A DNA stretch of 64,000 bases from contig NZ_JACYXI010000011.1 in NCBI RefSeq assembly GCF_014842915.1, positions 62,001-126,000 of the forward strand. Reading direction: 5' to 3'. Positions 47,501-56,110 of this stretch are shown here, in pieces. Numbering within the stretch: position 1 is the first letter of the stretch; each line of letters opens with the position of its first letter. This DNA comes from Roseibium litorale. GTDB lineage: Bacteria > Pseudomonadota > Alphaproteobacteria > Rhizobiales > Stappiaceae. The notes beneath the pieces are model-generated. The model was not told the DNA's origin and made no database searches. It was given only the letters and a program-made list of their open reading frames with translations. The position numbers were made by a program, and so were the translations under genes.

Positions 47501-48699
47501 ATATGGCAAGCCTCACGCCTGAGGTTTCTGGAACTGAGACGCTTTCCTCAGAAGAGCCTGGCAGACAAGGCGCTTCCACAGAAAACGCTGTAGCGCCTGT
47601 GGCGGCTGAAACCGCTCCAGCTCCAGCGCAGGCGCGGCAGAACCCTGCAGCTCTTGCAGATGCTGGGACGACTGCTCCTTCCAACAGCGCCGGTCCAGAT
47701 GCGCCTCTTGCCTTTGCGGCACCAAGCGGGACGCCGGGTAGTTTTGGCAATGCGCCAATCCAGCCGGGGGCGACGTTTGGCTCCGGGGACTCCGGTGTGA
47801 TGTCCGCAAGTCTGGAAGCAGCTCTTCCGCCGGAGGACGTCGGGCCCATGGCCTTGCGCAAGGCTGCCGCAAACGGCGATCCGGCTGCAGCCTTCATCAT
47901 CGGTGTGAAATACACCGAGGGCGAAGGCGTTGCCGCGGATCTTGCCGAGGCCGCCAAGTGGTATCAGAAGGCCGCCGATAAGAACCTTGCTCCGGCGCAG
48001 TACCGTCTCGCCAGCCTTTATGAAAAGGGCCGGGGCGTTGCCCAGGACATTGCCAAGGCCAAGGACTGGTATTCCCGCGCAGCTGAAGCCGGGAACGCCA
48101 AGGCCATGCATAACCTTGCCGTTCTTTACGCCGAGGGTTCTGAAAGCGCTCCCGACTTCGCCAAGGCAGCAAAGTGGTTTGAAGAAGCTGCGAACTACGG
48201 CGTCAAGGACAGCCTGTTCAACCTCGGTATTCTCTATGCCCGGGGGCTCGGCGTTCAGAAAGACCTGATTGCCAGCTACAAATGGTTTGCCATTGCCGCC
48301 GAGCAGGGAGACCGGGACGCGGCGAAGAAGCGGGATGACGTGGCCAACATGATGGACGAGCCGACACTGGCTCTTGCCCGCAAGGCTGTGGAAACCTTCA
48401 AGCTGAAGACGCCTCTCGATGCGGCCAACAAGGTTGTTGCAGATCCGTCCTGGGTCCCTGGCGCCAAGTCGTCTTCGGGTGCCGCTGTCGGCTTCGAGGG
48501 GATCCCGAACTACGAAGCGATGGTCCGCAAGGCTCAGGACGAGTTGAACCGTCTCGGTTTTGAAACCGGGACACCTGACGGACAGATGGGGCCGCGGACC
48601 CGCAGCGCCATCAGGGCTTTCCAGCGCAGTCTGGGAAAGGCTGAAACGGGTGAGGTCGATCAGGATCTTATCAAGGAACTGGAAAGCCAATCCATCTAA
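44521..48699 (+). CDS. podJ: PodJ-like polarity factor with coiled coil, Sel1 repeats and PG-binding domain
   Basis: A 1392-residue single-pass membrane protein. Residues 1-240 are low-complexity and charged (Arg/Glu/Pro-rich). Residues ~240-830 are long coiled coil (repeated LDRLDDIE-like heptads). A transmembrane helix is at ~928-950 (RALLFAAAAVVLALGTLQVF). An Ala/Pro/Thr-rich periplasmic linker follows. About four Sel1 repeats lie at ~1108-1270 (YTEGEGVAADLAEAAKWYQK and similar). A PG_binding_1 domain ends the protein (LNRLGFETGTPDGQMGPRTR). This order is that of PodJ, the old-pole organiser of Caulobacter and Agrobacterium. The start at 44521 has AGGG eight bases upstream; an ATG at 44572 is also possible. 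Confidence 0.87.
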   Translation: MPAWKTREAGRLNRDGHMKRDERSGHYSDDAYSSDPRRMSEEPSSRVERLTRTATSLGRTRVPEGGHAVDEDEMEAVASELDRLLSDRAPRGNRRGPRRAPRPQPEPAWRDEASFRDRYEQEDDGYGYDQPSPRMDEDWDAEDRFAPRRAVREEAAPVREAVREARRPAPRVAPRRPAETYTVPARHYEEDHSFENGPYGGAAFEEEQASYSAARYEDSEPERPYYAEREPFRSRRPLTERPPSAPDMSIYKDLSRRIDALRKPQEEAYRMVREELGSLKTAIGTYTAGTDEKVGQQNSELRRLSEMVSRLRVERTDDTFAREVRKEVAELKSMVGRTNVDGALKSLEHGYAHILQRLDELTRATVDPRILHSVTERLSEIEDAFAALPRGEQMSVLQDRVADISERVEHLLRQNSRSEIEPLRAELRDVRAFVEDIDVSGLVDAIDDRMRVVAGRLDDIEKLAHQHKGLDSRLSAMEDRLPDAEVLGRLQGRLEDIVGMMSGERMGQGDPSHLIGVDSKLQEISSRLDRMEKVVPATGEPAAYTAIERRLEAISGKIEAIEKKAEHTTAAQVQALAGMSGKNSQVLSELQSRIEMLTTELDRPRETVTTSDLARLSQEIGDMRAQLEARPQTSVLEQRISELADAVSRGSDMGDDPRLEYLATKVASLAEQIENVSHLDGDVSRFGAVLARIEDGLKASRADAAEIAKAAAREAVASRPTAKSAQYDDAIEGLQSDLRRLLDAAEGADERTRNTFKGVQDILSALTDRLDHLERSSARPRAEAPEAVSAPSRKLSLRRKVEKEPERPVERVRDRKADFIAAARRAAQAASEEAASIEAQMGREQGKPEKDDSSGKARAGWLRKVLKRSDEAGETTPSPSEAMQARALGREEQRRAPVVELPRETKGQAEPDHESHEEDNAPAGGGGRKRALLFAAAAVVLALGTLQVFRAVTGGQDSGADLLAEAPMEQQETSSDLAQSQNETPAAQTAPATDMASLTPEVSGTETLSSEEPGRQGASTENAVAPVAAETAPAPAQARQNPAALADAGTTAPSNSAGPDAPLAFAAPSGTPGSFGNAPIQPGATFGSGDSGVMSASLEAALPPEDVGPMALRKAAANGDPAAAFIIGVKYTEGEGVAADLAEAAKWYQKAADKNLAPAQYRLASLYEKGRGVAQDIAKAKDWYSRAAEAGNAKAMHNLAVLYAEGSESAPDFAKAAKWFEEAANYGVKDSLFNLGILYARGLGVQKDLIASYKWFAIAAEQGDRDAAKKRDDVANMMDEPTLALARKAVETFKLKTPLDAANKVVADPSWVPGAKSSSGAAVGFEGIPNYEAMVRKAQDELNRLGFETGTPDGQMGPRTRSAIRAFQRSLGKAETGEVDQDLIKELESQSI

Positions 48700-48715
48700 A
48701 GTGGAGTTTGCGCGG

Positions 48716-48743
48716 GGACACTGGCCTGAAAGGCTCAGTGTCC
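48716..48743 (+). terminator. Hairpin after the PodJ-like gene
   Basis: GGACACTG-GCCT and AGGC-(T)CAGTGTCC pair around a GAA loop, with one bulged T. The tail is only moderately T-rich. It lies 17 bases past the stop. Confidence 0.75.
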
Positions 48744-48842
48744 TACTTGTCATGGTTGACAGACCTTCCCAAAAGAGGGTCTTTAACCGTTAGTCGTTCT
48801 GAGGATCCCGGACCGGGCGCCCGCAAACTTCGGCCAGTTACA

Positions 48843-49772
48843 GTGCAACTTTACCTGCCCATCGCCGAGATTCCGGTCAATATCTTTGTCATTTTCGGCA
48901 TGGGCGGAGCCGTGGGCTTCCTGTCGGGTCTGTTCGGGATCGGCGGCGGCTTTCTCTTGACGCCTCTTCTGATCTTTTCCGGCATTCCGCCCGCAGTGTC
49001 CGTGGCGACAGTCACCACCCAGGTCGTGGCTTCTTCTGCCTCCGCTGTCATCACTTATTGGCGGCGCAAAGCGATCGACTTCAAGCTCGCTTTCATGCTC
49101 CTGATCGGCGGTATCTCTGGATCGGCGCTGGGCGTTGTCCTTTTCGATGTGCTGCAGTCTCTCGGCCAGCTCGATCTGGTCATCTCCATATCCTACGTGA
49201 CGTTCCTTGGAACGATCGGCGCGTTGATGCTTGTTGAATCGCTGCGGGCCATCCGGCGCCGCCGGACCGGGCACGTGCCAACCGCCCGCCGTCCGGGACA
49301 GCACAACTGGATCCACGGTCTGCCGTTCAAGATGCGGTTCCGACAGTCCAAGCTCTATGTCAGCGTGATCCCGATCCTGGTTCTGGGCAGTGTCATCGGT
49401 TTTCTGGGAACCGTTCTCGGTATCGGTGGCGGCTTCATGATGGTGCCTGCGCTGATCTATCTGCTGCGGGTGCCGACTGGCATCGTCATCGGAACGTCGC
49501 TGCTGCAGATTCTCTTCACGATGGCCGCCGCAACCATCCTGCATTCGATGTCGACCCAGACCGTCGATATCGTTCTCGCCCTGACACTGATGATTGGGGG
49601 CGTGATCGGCGCCCAGTTCGGCGCGCGCATGGGCCAGAACCTGCGCGGCGAGCAGTTGCGCCTGCTGCTGGCATTGCTGGTGCTGGGCGTCGGCTTGCGC
49701 TTTGCTGTCGATCTGCTCCTGACGCCGGAAAACGTCTTCTCGATCGCAATCATGAAGGGGGCTGGAGCATGA
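48843..49772 (+). CDS. TauE/SafE-family (TSUP) membrane permease
   Basis: A 309-residue eight-helix membrane protein, a putative exporter or importer of sulfur-containing or organic anions. The paired signature loops are FLSGLFGIGGGFLLTPLLIF in the first half and FLGTVLGIGGGFMMVPALIY in the second. I choose the GTG at 48843 (translating as MQLYLPIAEIPVNIF), since homologues begin there; the frame is open 135 bases further but that stretch covers the hairpin region. Its end overlaps the TIGR02186 gene as ATGA. The permease and partner are probably one functional unit. Confidence 0.88.
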   Translation: MQLYLPIAEIPVNIFVIFGMGGAVGFLSGLFGIGGGFLLTPLLIFSGIPPAVSVATVTTQVVASSASAVITYWRRKAIDFKLAFMLLIGGISGSALGVVLFDVLQSLGQLDLVISISYVTFLGTIGALMLVESLRAIRRRRTGHVPTARRPGQHNWIHGLPFKMRFRQSKLYVSVIPILVLGSVIGFLGTVLGIGGGFMMVPALIYLLRVPTGIVIGTSLLQILFTMAAATILHSMSTQTVDIVLALTLMIGGVIGAQFGARMGQNLRGEQLRLLLALLVLGVGLRFAVDLLLTPENVFSIAIMKGAGA

Positions 49773-50584
49773 TCCCCTTTTTGAGCGCCCTCAGAGCGAC
49801 CATGGCGGGGTTTGGAATGGTGATGGCGCTTGTGGCGCAGCAGCCGGCGGCAGCGCAGCAGGATCAAGCCGTGCCGCAGGAGCTGGTCACGTCCCTGTCC
49901 TCGGACATTGTTTCGATCCAGTCCAACTTCACAGGAACCGAGATTGTCATCTTCGGCCAGATCTCAGATGATCTGAAGGCGAGCCACCCGGATGCAAAAT
50001 ATGATCTCGCGATCACCGTTGAAGGGCCGGGCCAGGACATCACCACGCGCCGGAAGGACCGCTTTCTCGGCGTATGGATCAATCGCCATTACGAAACGTT
50101 CCAGAACGTGCCGTCTTTCTATGCGGCGGCTACCACGCGCAGCGTCAGCGAGCTCGCCCATCGCGATGTGCTGGATGACAATGCTATTGGTCTCTATCAC
50201 CTGAACCTGCCGATTTCCGGACATTCCAACGTGCCAGTGAATGACCGGGATGACTTCCGGAAAGCCTTTCTTGAGCTGCGGCAGCAGGAAGGGCTCTATT
50301 CCGAGCGTCCCGGTGCAATCCAGTTCCTGACGAGAACCATGTTCCGCACCACCGTCCCGCTGCCCGCCAATATTCCGGTTGGTGCCTACAAGGTGCGCAG
50401 TTATCTGTTCGAGGATGGATCGCTTCTGTCCAGGCAGGAGGCCCAGCTCTATGTCGGCAAGGTCGGTTTCGAGCAGGTGACGTTTAACCTGTCCCGGAAC
50501 TATCCGTTTTTCTACGGGCTTCTGGCGGTCATTCTGGCTGTTTGCACAGGCTGGCTGGCCGGCGTCATCTTCCGCCGCGATTAA
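49769..50584 (+). CDS. TIGR02186 family protein
   Basis: The 271-residue protein has an N-terminal signal peptide (MAGFGMVMALVAQQPAAAQQ), a ~200-residue periplasmic domain and one C-terminal transmembrane helix (FFYGLLAVILAVCTGWLAGV). Family marks include IVSIQSNFTGTEIVIFGQI and TVEGPGQDITTRRKDRFLGVWIN. It is a conserved alphaproteobacterial family of unknown function, found next to TauE/SafE permeases, as here. The start overlaps the permease stop, so the two are translated together. I infer an accessory role to the permease. Confidence 0.87.
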   Translation: MIPFLSALRATMAGFGMVMALVAQQPAAAQQDQAVPQELVTSLSSDIVSIQSNFTGTEIVIFGQISDDLKASHPDAKYDLAITVEGPGQDITTRRKDRFLGVWINRHYETFQNVPSFYAAATTRSVSELAHRDVLDDNAIGLYHLNLPISGHSNVPVNDRDDFRKAFLELRQQEGLYSERPGAIQFLTRTMFRTTVPLPANIPVGAYKVRSYLFEDGSLLSRQEAQLYVGKVGFEQVTFNLSRNYPFFYGLLAVILAVCTGWLAGVIFRRD

Positions 50585-50652
50585 GCTCTGGGGTTTCACT
50601 GTCCGATGAACAGCGAGAGCGTTCTGAAACAGGCAGCAAGGTGCCGTCGGCG

Positions 50653-51384
50653 TCAGTCAGCTATCAGGCGTGAGGCCGTGAAGGGATAGAGGCGGTTTTC
50701 CCCCAGGAGAAAGGCAGAGAAGCGGCGCCTTTCGAACAGCGTCTCATAGGCCTTGTCCATGACGTTCAGGCCACCGGTCAGTGCGCCGAAAGCAGGCAGC
50801 ACAAGACGTGAACCGTCTGTCACGAAACAGGGGCGGCGCAGGGAGCGTCCGAACCTGCGCACGCGGCCAGCTGGGTGAAGGTGCCCGCAAACCTCCCCAT
50901 CAGCCACGTTGATGCCCTCTGACGGCTCGTGGCGGAAAGTCAGGGCGCCGATGGAGATCTCGTCGACGGTTTCCCCGCACAGGCGCACGGGAGCGACCGG
51001 ATCATGGTTTCCGGTGACCCAGATCCATTCCCGGTTTAGCTGCAAGGTTGTCAGCATGGCCCGGTAGGCAGGGGGCAGCCGGTCTGAACCGCCAATGTCA
51101 TGAAAACTGTCACCGAGTGCAATCACCCGCGCCGGATCAAAGGCATCGATCACAGCAGCCAGTTTTTCCAGCGTTTCGGCAGTGTCATAGGGCGGCAGCA
51201 TGACGCCACGCCGGGCGTAGGAAGAGCCTTTTTCAAAGTGTAGATCGGCAACGACCAGCGTGGATTCCTCAGGCCACCAGAGCACACCGCTATCGTGCAG
51301 ACCGATCGTCTGGCCATTGACTTGAATGTCATGGCAGACGGGAACGACCATGAAGTCGCGCATATGGGAAGGAAGCAGGCTCAT
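50653..51384 (-). CDS. pdeM: Ligase-associated metallophosphoesterase PdeM
   Basis: A calcineurin-like phosphoesterase of 243 residues from the 'ligase-associated DNA damage response endonuclease' family. Metal-binding motifs are in order: VADLHFEKG, LGDSFHD, TGNHD, GHLHPAGRVRRFG (GHxH). The start overlaps the lhr stop as ATGA, the usual pairing. In the four-gene family it acts with the Lhr helicase, an ATP-dependent ligase and an MBL exonuclease; here the ligase is not adjacent. Confidence 0.93.
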   Translation of the reverse strand: MSLLPSHMRDFMVVPVCHDIQVNGQTIGLHDSGVLWWPEESTLVVADLHFEKGSSYARRGVMLPPYDTAETLEKLAAVIDAFDPARVIALGDSFHDIGGSDRLPPAYRAMLTTLQLNREWIWVTGNHDPVAPVRLCGETVDEISIGALTFRHEPSEGINVADGEVCGHLHPAGRVRRFGRSLRRPCFVTDGSRLVLPAFGALTGGLNVMDKAYETLFERRRFSAFLLGENRLYPFTASRLIAD

Positions 51385-53894
51385 TTACCCATCGCCTCTG
51401 TCACAAGGTCATCCGCAGCTTCACTCAAGATGCTTTCCATAGCCTCGCCGTAGATCGGTTCACGCCCGATTTCCAAGAGAACCGGGACCGCCAGAGGAGA
51501 TACGCGCTGAAGTGGAGTATGCGCGATTCGACCTCGAATGCGGGCAAGAAGTTCGCCCAGCCGGGAGATATCCAGAAGTCCTTCCGCAGCATCGTTCCAG
51601 GTTGCCTCCAGCAGGATGTGGCCGGGTTCATGACGCCGCAATACGTCATAAATGAGGTCAGAGGAAACTGTAATTTGCCGTCCGGATTTTTCCTGACCTG
51701 GATGTCTGCGCTCGATCAGGCCCGCAATAACGGCGCAGTTTCTGAAGGTCCGTTTCAGCAGGCTCGAGTCCGCCAGCCAGGCGTCCAGATCATCGCCAAG
51801 GATGTCTTCTTCAAACAGCGTGTCGAGGCTCAGGTGGCCGGTGGTGAACATGGTCTGAAGGTCGCCGAGCCCCCAGATGGCAAGGGCATAGTCATTGGCG
51901 ACAAAGCCCATGGGCCTCGCGCCCCAGCGCTCCAGCCGCTTGGTCAGCAGCATGCCGAGCGTCTGATGGGCAAGCCGGCCTTCAAAAGGGTAGCAGACCA
52001 TGTAGTGGCGCCCTGCACGCGGAAAGGTCTCGACCAAGAGGCCATTGCGGTCTGGCAGACGGGATTTGTCCTGCTGCAGCTCCAGCCATTCGCGCACCTG
52101 GGAAGGCAGGCGCTGCCAGCTTTGCGGCGTGGAAAGAATGCCGCGGACCCTGTCGGCCAGATAGGTGGACAGGGGAAACTTGCCGCCTTGGTAGGACGGG
52201 ATCATCGGCGTCTGCGCCTTCGAGCGCGAGACTTGGGCCTCGTTCTCGTTCAGCCCTTCGAACCGCAGGATTTCACCGCCGAAGATGAAGGTGTCGCCCG
52301 GTGCAAGCTGGTCGATGAACCACTCTTCGATCTGGCCGAGAATACGTCCGCCGCGGCCGACGGGCGTCCGTCTGCCCTCCGCTCTTGATTTGACCAGACG
52401 GACCTTCAGCATGGGCGCTTCGACAATCGTTCCGACATTGAGCCGGTATTGCTGTGCAATCTTCGGATTGGCAATGCGCCAATAGCCGTTCTGGTCCAGC
52501 TTGAGCCGCGCGTAGCGGTCATAGGTCTTGAGCGCGTAGCCGCCGGTAGCAACGAAATCCAGTGCCTTGCCGAATGCCTCGCGGCTCAGATGGCGGTAGG
52601 TCTCGCAGGAGCGTATTTCGTCATAGGTTTCCTCCGCATCCAGCGGGGCGGCGCAGGCAAGTCCGAGGATGTGCTGGGCGAGCACATCCAGCGCCCCCTT
52701 GCGCAAGGGCGGCGTGTCCTGATCGCCGTCTTCTGAAGCGGCAAGCGCGGCCTGGCACTCCAGCACTTCAAAGCGGTTGGCCGGCACAAGGATGGCCTTT
52801 GACGGCTCATCCATGCGGTGGTTGGCGCGGCCAATGCGCTGGGCGAGGCGGCTCGCGCCCTTGGGCGCGCCGATGTTGACGACCAGATCGATGTCGCCCC
52901 AGTCGATGCCCATGTCGAGTGACGAGGTTGCGACAACGGCCCGCAGAGCCCCAGCGGCCATGGCGCCTTCCACCTTGCGCCTTTGCCCAGCATCCAGAGA
53001 GCCGTGATGCAGGGCGATCGGCAATGTGTCGTCGTTGATCCGCCACAGCTCCTGAAAGATGCTTTCCGCCTGCGACCGGGTGTTGACGAAGAGCAGGGTG
53101 ACCCGGTGTGCCTTGATCAGCTGATACATGTCCTCCACCGCGTAGCGTGCGGTGTGGCTGGCCCAGGGCAGGCGCTCGCCGGAGTCCAGAATGGAGATAT
53201 CCGGCTTTGCCCCGCCTTTGACCTCCACCAGATCGGCCAAAGCGCGATGCTCCGGATCCGGCTGCCCGGCCAGATAGGCCTGAAGATCCTCCGGTTGAGC
53301 AACTGTCGCGCTGAGACCGATGGTTCTGAGGTTCGGAGCAATGCGGCGCAGCCGGGCAAGACCGAGAGCCAGAAGATCGCCGCGCTTGGAGGTGACCAGC
53401 GCATGCAGCTCGTCCAGAATGACCGTGCGCACGGAGCTGAGCACCTGCTCTGACGCCGGATCAGACAGAAGCAGGGCGATCTGCTCCGGTGTGGTCAGAA
53501 GCATGTCTGGCGGATTGATCTTTTGCCGTTGCCGCTTGTGGGTGGGCGTATCGCCCGTGCGCGTCTCGATCCGGATCTTGAGGCCCATCTCTGCGACGGG
53601 CGCTTCCAGATTGCGGGCGATGTCGACGGCCAGTGCCTTCAATGGCGAAATATAGAGCGTGTGAACGCCCTTGCGCCCGGCACTTCCAGGCTTCCGCCTT
53701 TGCGCTTCAGTATCCAGCTCAACTAGGCTCGGCAAAAAACCGGCGAGGGTCTTGCCGGCGCCGGTCGGTGCGATCAGAAGCGTCGACTTTCCCTCCGCCA
53801 GCTTTCCGATCAGGTCGAGCTGATGCAGCCGCGGTGACCAGCCGCGGGACTGAAACCAGGTCTGAAAACGGGGAGGGAGGAGGCCGGTTTGCAT
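51381..53894 (-). CDS. lhr: Ligase-associated DEXH-box DNA helicase (Lhr family)
   Basis: An 837-residue superfamily-2 helicase. Walker A is APTGAGKTLAGFLPS, motif II is ILDELHAL, and the RecA2 domain carries TSSLDMGIDWGDIDLVVNIG and LAQRIGRANHRM (motif VI). A winged-helix/Lhr-core C-terminal region follows. This is the short Lhr of the ligase-associated repair cluster rather than the ~1500-residue Lhr. It is coupled to pdeM by a four-base overlap and faces the exonuclease gene across a 690-bp gap that holds one small secreted-protein gene. Confidence 0.93.
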   Translation of the reverse strand: MQTGLLPPRFQTWFQSRGWSPRLHQLDLIGKLAEGKSTLLIAPTGAGKTLAGFLPSLVELDTEAQRRKPGSAGRKGVHTLYISPLKALAVDIARNLEAPVAEMGLKIRIETRTGDTPTHKRQRQKINPPDMLLTTPEQIALLLSDPASEQVLSSVRTVILDELHALVTSKRGDLLALGLARLRRIAPNLRTIGLSATVAQPEDLQAYLAGQPDPEHRALADLVEVKGGAKPDISILDSGERLPWASHTARYAVEDMYQLIKAHRVTLLFVNTRSQAESIFQELWRINDDTLPIALHHGSLDAGQRRKVEGAMAAGALRAVVATSSLDMGIDWGDIDLVVNIGAPKGASRLAQRIGRANHRMDEPSKAILVPANRFEVLECQAALAASEDGDQDTPPLRKGALDVLAQHILGLACAAPLDAEETYDEIRSCETYRHLSREAFGKALDFVATGGYALKTYDRYARLKLDQNGYWRIANPKIAQQYRLNVGTIVEAPMLKVRLVKSRAEGRRTPVGRGGRILGQIEEWFIDQLAPGDTFIFGGEILRFEGLNENEAQVSRSKAQTPMIPSYQGGKFPLSTYLADRVRGILSTPQSWQRLPSQVREWLELQQDKSRLPDRNGLLVETFPRAGRHYMVCYPFEGRLAHQTLGMLLTKRLERWGARPMGFVANDYALAIWGLGDLQTMFTTGHLSLDTLFEEDILGDDLDAWLADSSLLKRTFRNCAVIAGLIERRHPGQEKSGRQITVSSDLIYDVLRRHEPGHILLEATWNDAAEGLLDISRLGELLARIRGRIAHTPLQRVSPLAVPVLLEIGREPIYGEAMESILSEAADDLVTEAMGK

Positions 53895-54001
53895 GCCCCT
53901 TTTTTAGGGTGCTTCCGGGTAGAAGGCGAGATCTTGTGTGAAGCCCCTGTGCGGCAGAACCCCACAGGAGCTGGTGTTGGCGCAACTTCAGCAAGGTGCC
54001 T

Positions 54002-54400
54002 TCAGCAGGGAAACTCGTTGGTCACGGTCTTCTTATCCGCACCAGTCGTGAAACAGGTGTTTTCGGATTTGAAGTAACGCCCTCCTGTGCCGCAGATCAT
54101 CTTGCTGTCTTTGAAGCCTTCCTCACAAAGCTTCCCGTCCTTGACCATCCACTTGAGGGTCTTGTTCATGGTCTTTTTGCCGGTTGGCGTGACGGCCGCA
54201 ATCTTGGATCCGTCTGCCTTCCATTCGACCGTCCAGCCGCCAGCTTTCTTGCCGTAAAATATTCCGTCTATTTTTTTTCCGGATAAAAATTCGATCTGTT
54301 GCGCATCTGTTATCTCCGCCGCGCCTTTCGGCAGGTCTTTGGAAAGGGCTGGTAAACAGGAGAGTGCAAAAATAATTGTTGTCGTGAAGGCCACTTTCAT
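54002..54400 (-). CDS. Small secreted cysteine-containing protein, unknown family
   Basis: A 132-residue protein with a signal peptide (MKVAFTTTIIFALSCLPALS, cleavage near ALSKD). The mature part is lysine-rich with a repeated GKK motif and four cysteines in its second half (KLCEEG, MICGTG, NTCFTT, EFPC), enough for two disulfides. The start at 54400 has GGAG six bases upstream; an ATG at 54415 is less well placed. I recognise no family. It sits inside the DNA-repair locus beside an AT-rich tract, which makes it look inserted. Confidence 0.8.
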   Translation of the reverse strand: MKVAFTTTIIFALSCLPALSKDLPKGAAEITDAQQIEFLSGKKIDGIFYGKKAGGWTVEWKADGSKIAAVTPTGKKTMNKTLKWMVKDGKLCEEGFKDSKMICGTGGRYFKSENTCFTTGADKKTVTNEFPC

Positions 54401-54586
54401 AGCTATCTCCATCAAAATTGTGTCAGAGTATTCCAGATTTGGACGAGAAATTGTTTTCTATGCTTGTAAATCTGTCAATTTATAAATTTCTGTCGGATTT
54501 TATTTCATTTGTTCAAGTATATCATTGAGTTGTGATGTTTGGTGGCTATGACTTGCTCTTCAGCGGACGCTCTCTAGATTGATTAT

Positions 54587-55636
54587 ATGTCCAATCTTCT
54601 GACCCTGACGCCTGAGGGCCTCTACGTTCCAAGGATTGACGCCCATATCGATCCGGTGCGGCCAGTCGCCCGGGCTCTGATCACTCATGGACATGCGGAT
54701 CACGCAAGAGCCGGGCACGGGGCTGTGCTCGCAACCCGGCAAACCCTCGACATCTTGGCAATCCGCTATGGGGAAGAGTGTTGCGCCAGCGCTCAGGCGC
54801 TGGACTATGGCGAAAGGCTGCAGGTCTCCGGCGTGACCATATCCCTGCATCCGGCAGGCCATGTGCTTGGCTCCGCGCAGATCCGCCTTGAAGATACAGG
54901 CGGGCGCACGGTCATTTCCGGGGATTACAAGCGCCAGGCCGACCCGACCTGCGCGCCGTTCGAGCTGGTGCGCTGCGACACTTTCGTGACTGAGGCGACC
55001 TTTGGCCTTCCGGTCTTCCGGCACCCTCCCGCCGGAGACGAAGTCCGCAAGCTGTTGAGGTCCCTGGAACTCTTTCCAGAAAAGGTTCATCTGGTCGGGG
55101 CCTATGCTCTTGGCAAGGCGCAGCGTTTGATCGGGGAACTCAGGGCGGCTGGTTACGAAAAGACCATCTATCTTCACGGTGCGCTGGTGCGGTTGACGCA
55201 CTATTACCAGTCGCAGGGCGTCGAATTTGGAGATATCGAGGTTGTCGGAAGCCGTGGCAAGGAGCTGGCAGGCCGGATTGTGCTCTGTCCTCCCGGAGAA
55301 TTGACCGGCCGCTGGAGCCGCCGCTTTGGCGACTGTGTGACTGCTGTTGCCTCAGGCTGGATGCGGGTTAGGGCGAGAGCCAGGCAGAGAGGGGCCGTGC
55401 TGCCGCTGGTGATTTCGGATCATGCGGACTGGGATGACCTGTGCCGGACCATTGAGGAAACCGGAGCCGGGCAGGTCTGGGTGACCCATGGCGCCGAAGA
55501 AGCCCTTGTATATTGGTGTGAAACCCATGGACGAAAGGCACGGCCGCTCAATATGATAGGCTATGGAGACGGGGAGGAGGCGGATGGCCCCGTTCACGTG
55601 GATGCACAAGCGGGAGCGCAAAATCATGTCGGATGA
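54587..55636 (+). CDS. Ligase-associated DNA damage response exonuclease (MBL / beta-CASP)
   Basis: A 349-residue metallo-beta-lactamase-fold nuclease. The metal motif is LITHGHADHARAGHG, with HPAGHVLGSAQIRL and SGDYKR as further ligand positions, then the beta-CASP-like half and a C-terminal VISDHADWDDL and WVTHGAEEAL. This is the exonuclease of the pdeM-lhr-ligase-exo cluster. In related genomes the ATP-dependent ligase usually follows; here an NTF2-like gene does instead, overlapping by 11 bases. The start ATG lies 187 bases from the secreted-protein gene, divergent. Confidence 0.9.
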   Translation: MSNLLTLTPEGLYVPRIDAHIDPVRPVARALITHGHADHARAGHGAVLATRQTLDILAIRYGEECCASAQALDYGERLQVSGVTISLHPAGHVLGSAQIRLEDTGGRTVISGDYKRQADPTCAPFELVRCDTFVTEATFGLPVFRHPPAGDEVRKLLRSLELFPEKVHLVGAYALGKAQRLIGELRAAGYEKTIYLHGALVRLTHYYQSQGVEFGDIEVVGSRGKELAGRIVLCPPGELTGRWSRRFGDCVTAVASGWMRVRARARQRGAVLPLVISDHADWDDLCRTIEETGAGQVWVTHGAEEALVYWCETHGRKARPLNMIGYGDGEEADGPVHVDAQAGAQNHVG

Positions 55637-56072
55637 CCGGGACGCAGGACTGGACTTGACCCGCGATGACGAAATCTCCGGTGAGGTCAGTGATCAGGTC
55701 GAATCCGAGGAAGCTATTGCTGCTCTTTTCGAGGACTACCTGGCGGGCTTCAATGATTTCGATCCGGAGCAGATCTGCGACTGCTTCGCATTGCCCGCGA
55801 CCATCTGGCAGCATGACCGTGGCTATGTCTTCCACGATGAAGACGAGCTGATGGAGAATATCGAGGCGCTTCTTGAGGCTCTCGACAAGGAAGGGGTCAC
55901 CCTGTCCAGTTTCCAGGTTTCCGCCAGCCACATCAGTGGCATCACCGCCATGGTCAGTCTTGACTGGCAGCAGGAAAACGCCGACGGCGAACCAGTGTTC
56001 GAGTTTACCTGCCACTATCACCTGATGTTCGACGGGGAAGCCTGGTCCATCGTCATGATCATCAACGAGTGA
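55626..56072 (+). CDS. NTF2-like (SnoaL-fold) protein
   Basis: A 148-residue acidic protein with an NTF2-like alpha+beta barrel pattern: AIAALFEDYLAGFNDFDPEQ, DCFALPATIW, DEDELMENIEALLEAL, and the terminal FEFTCHYHLMFDGEAWSIVM. No catalytic set typical of ketosteroid isomerases stands out. The start at 55626 has GGGAG nine bases upstream and lies inside the exonuclease gene, so the two are cotranscribed. It occupies the position where the ligase gene is usually found. Confidence 0.75.
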   Translation: MSDDRDAGLDLTRDDEISGEVSDQVESEEAIAALFEDYLAGFNDFDPEQICDCFALPATIWQHDRGYVFHDEDELMENIEALLEALDKEGVTLSSFQVSASHISGITAMVSLDWQQENADGEPVFEFTCHYHLMFDGEAWSIVMIINE

Positions 56073-56110
56073 GGTATCGCCGCTTCCCAAAAGGCAAGCG
56101 GGACTGAGCC

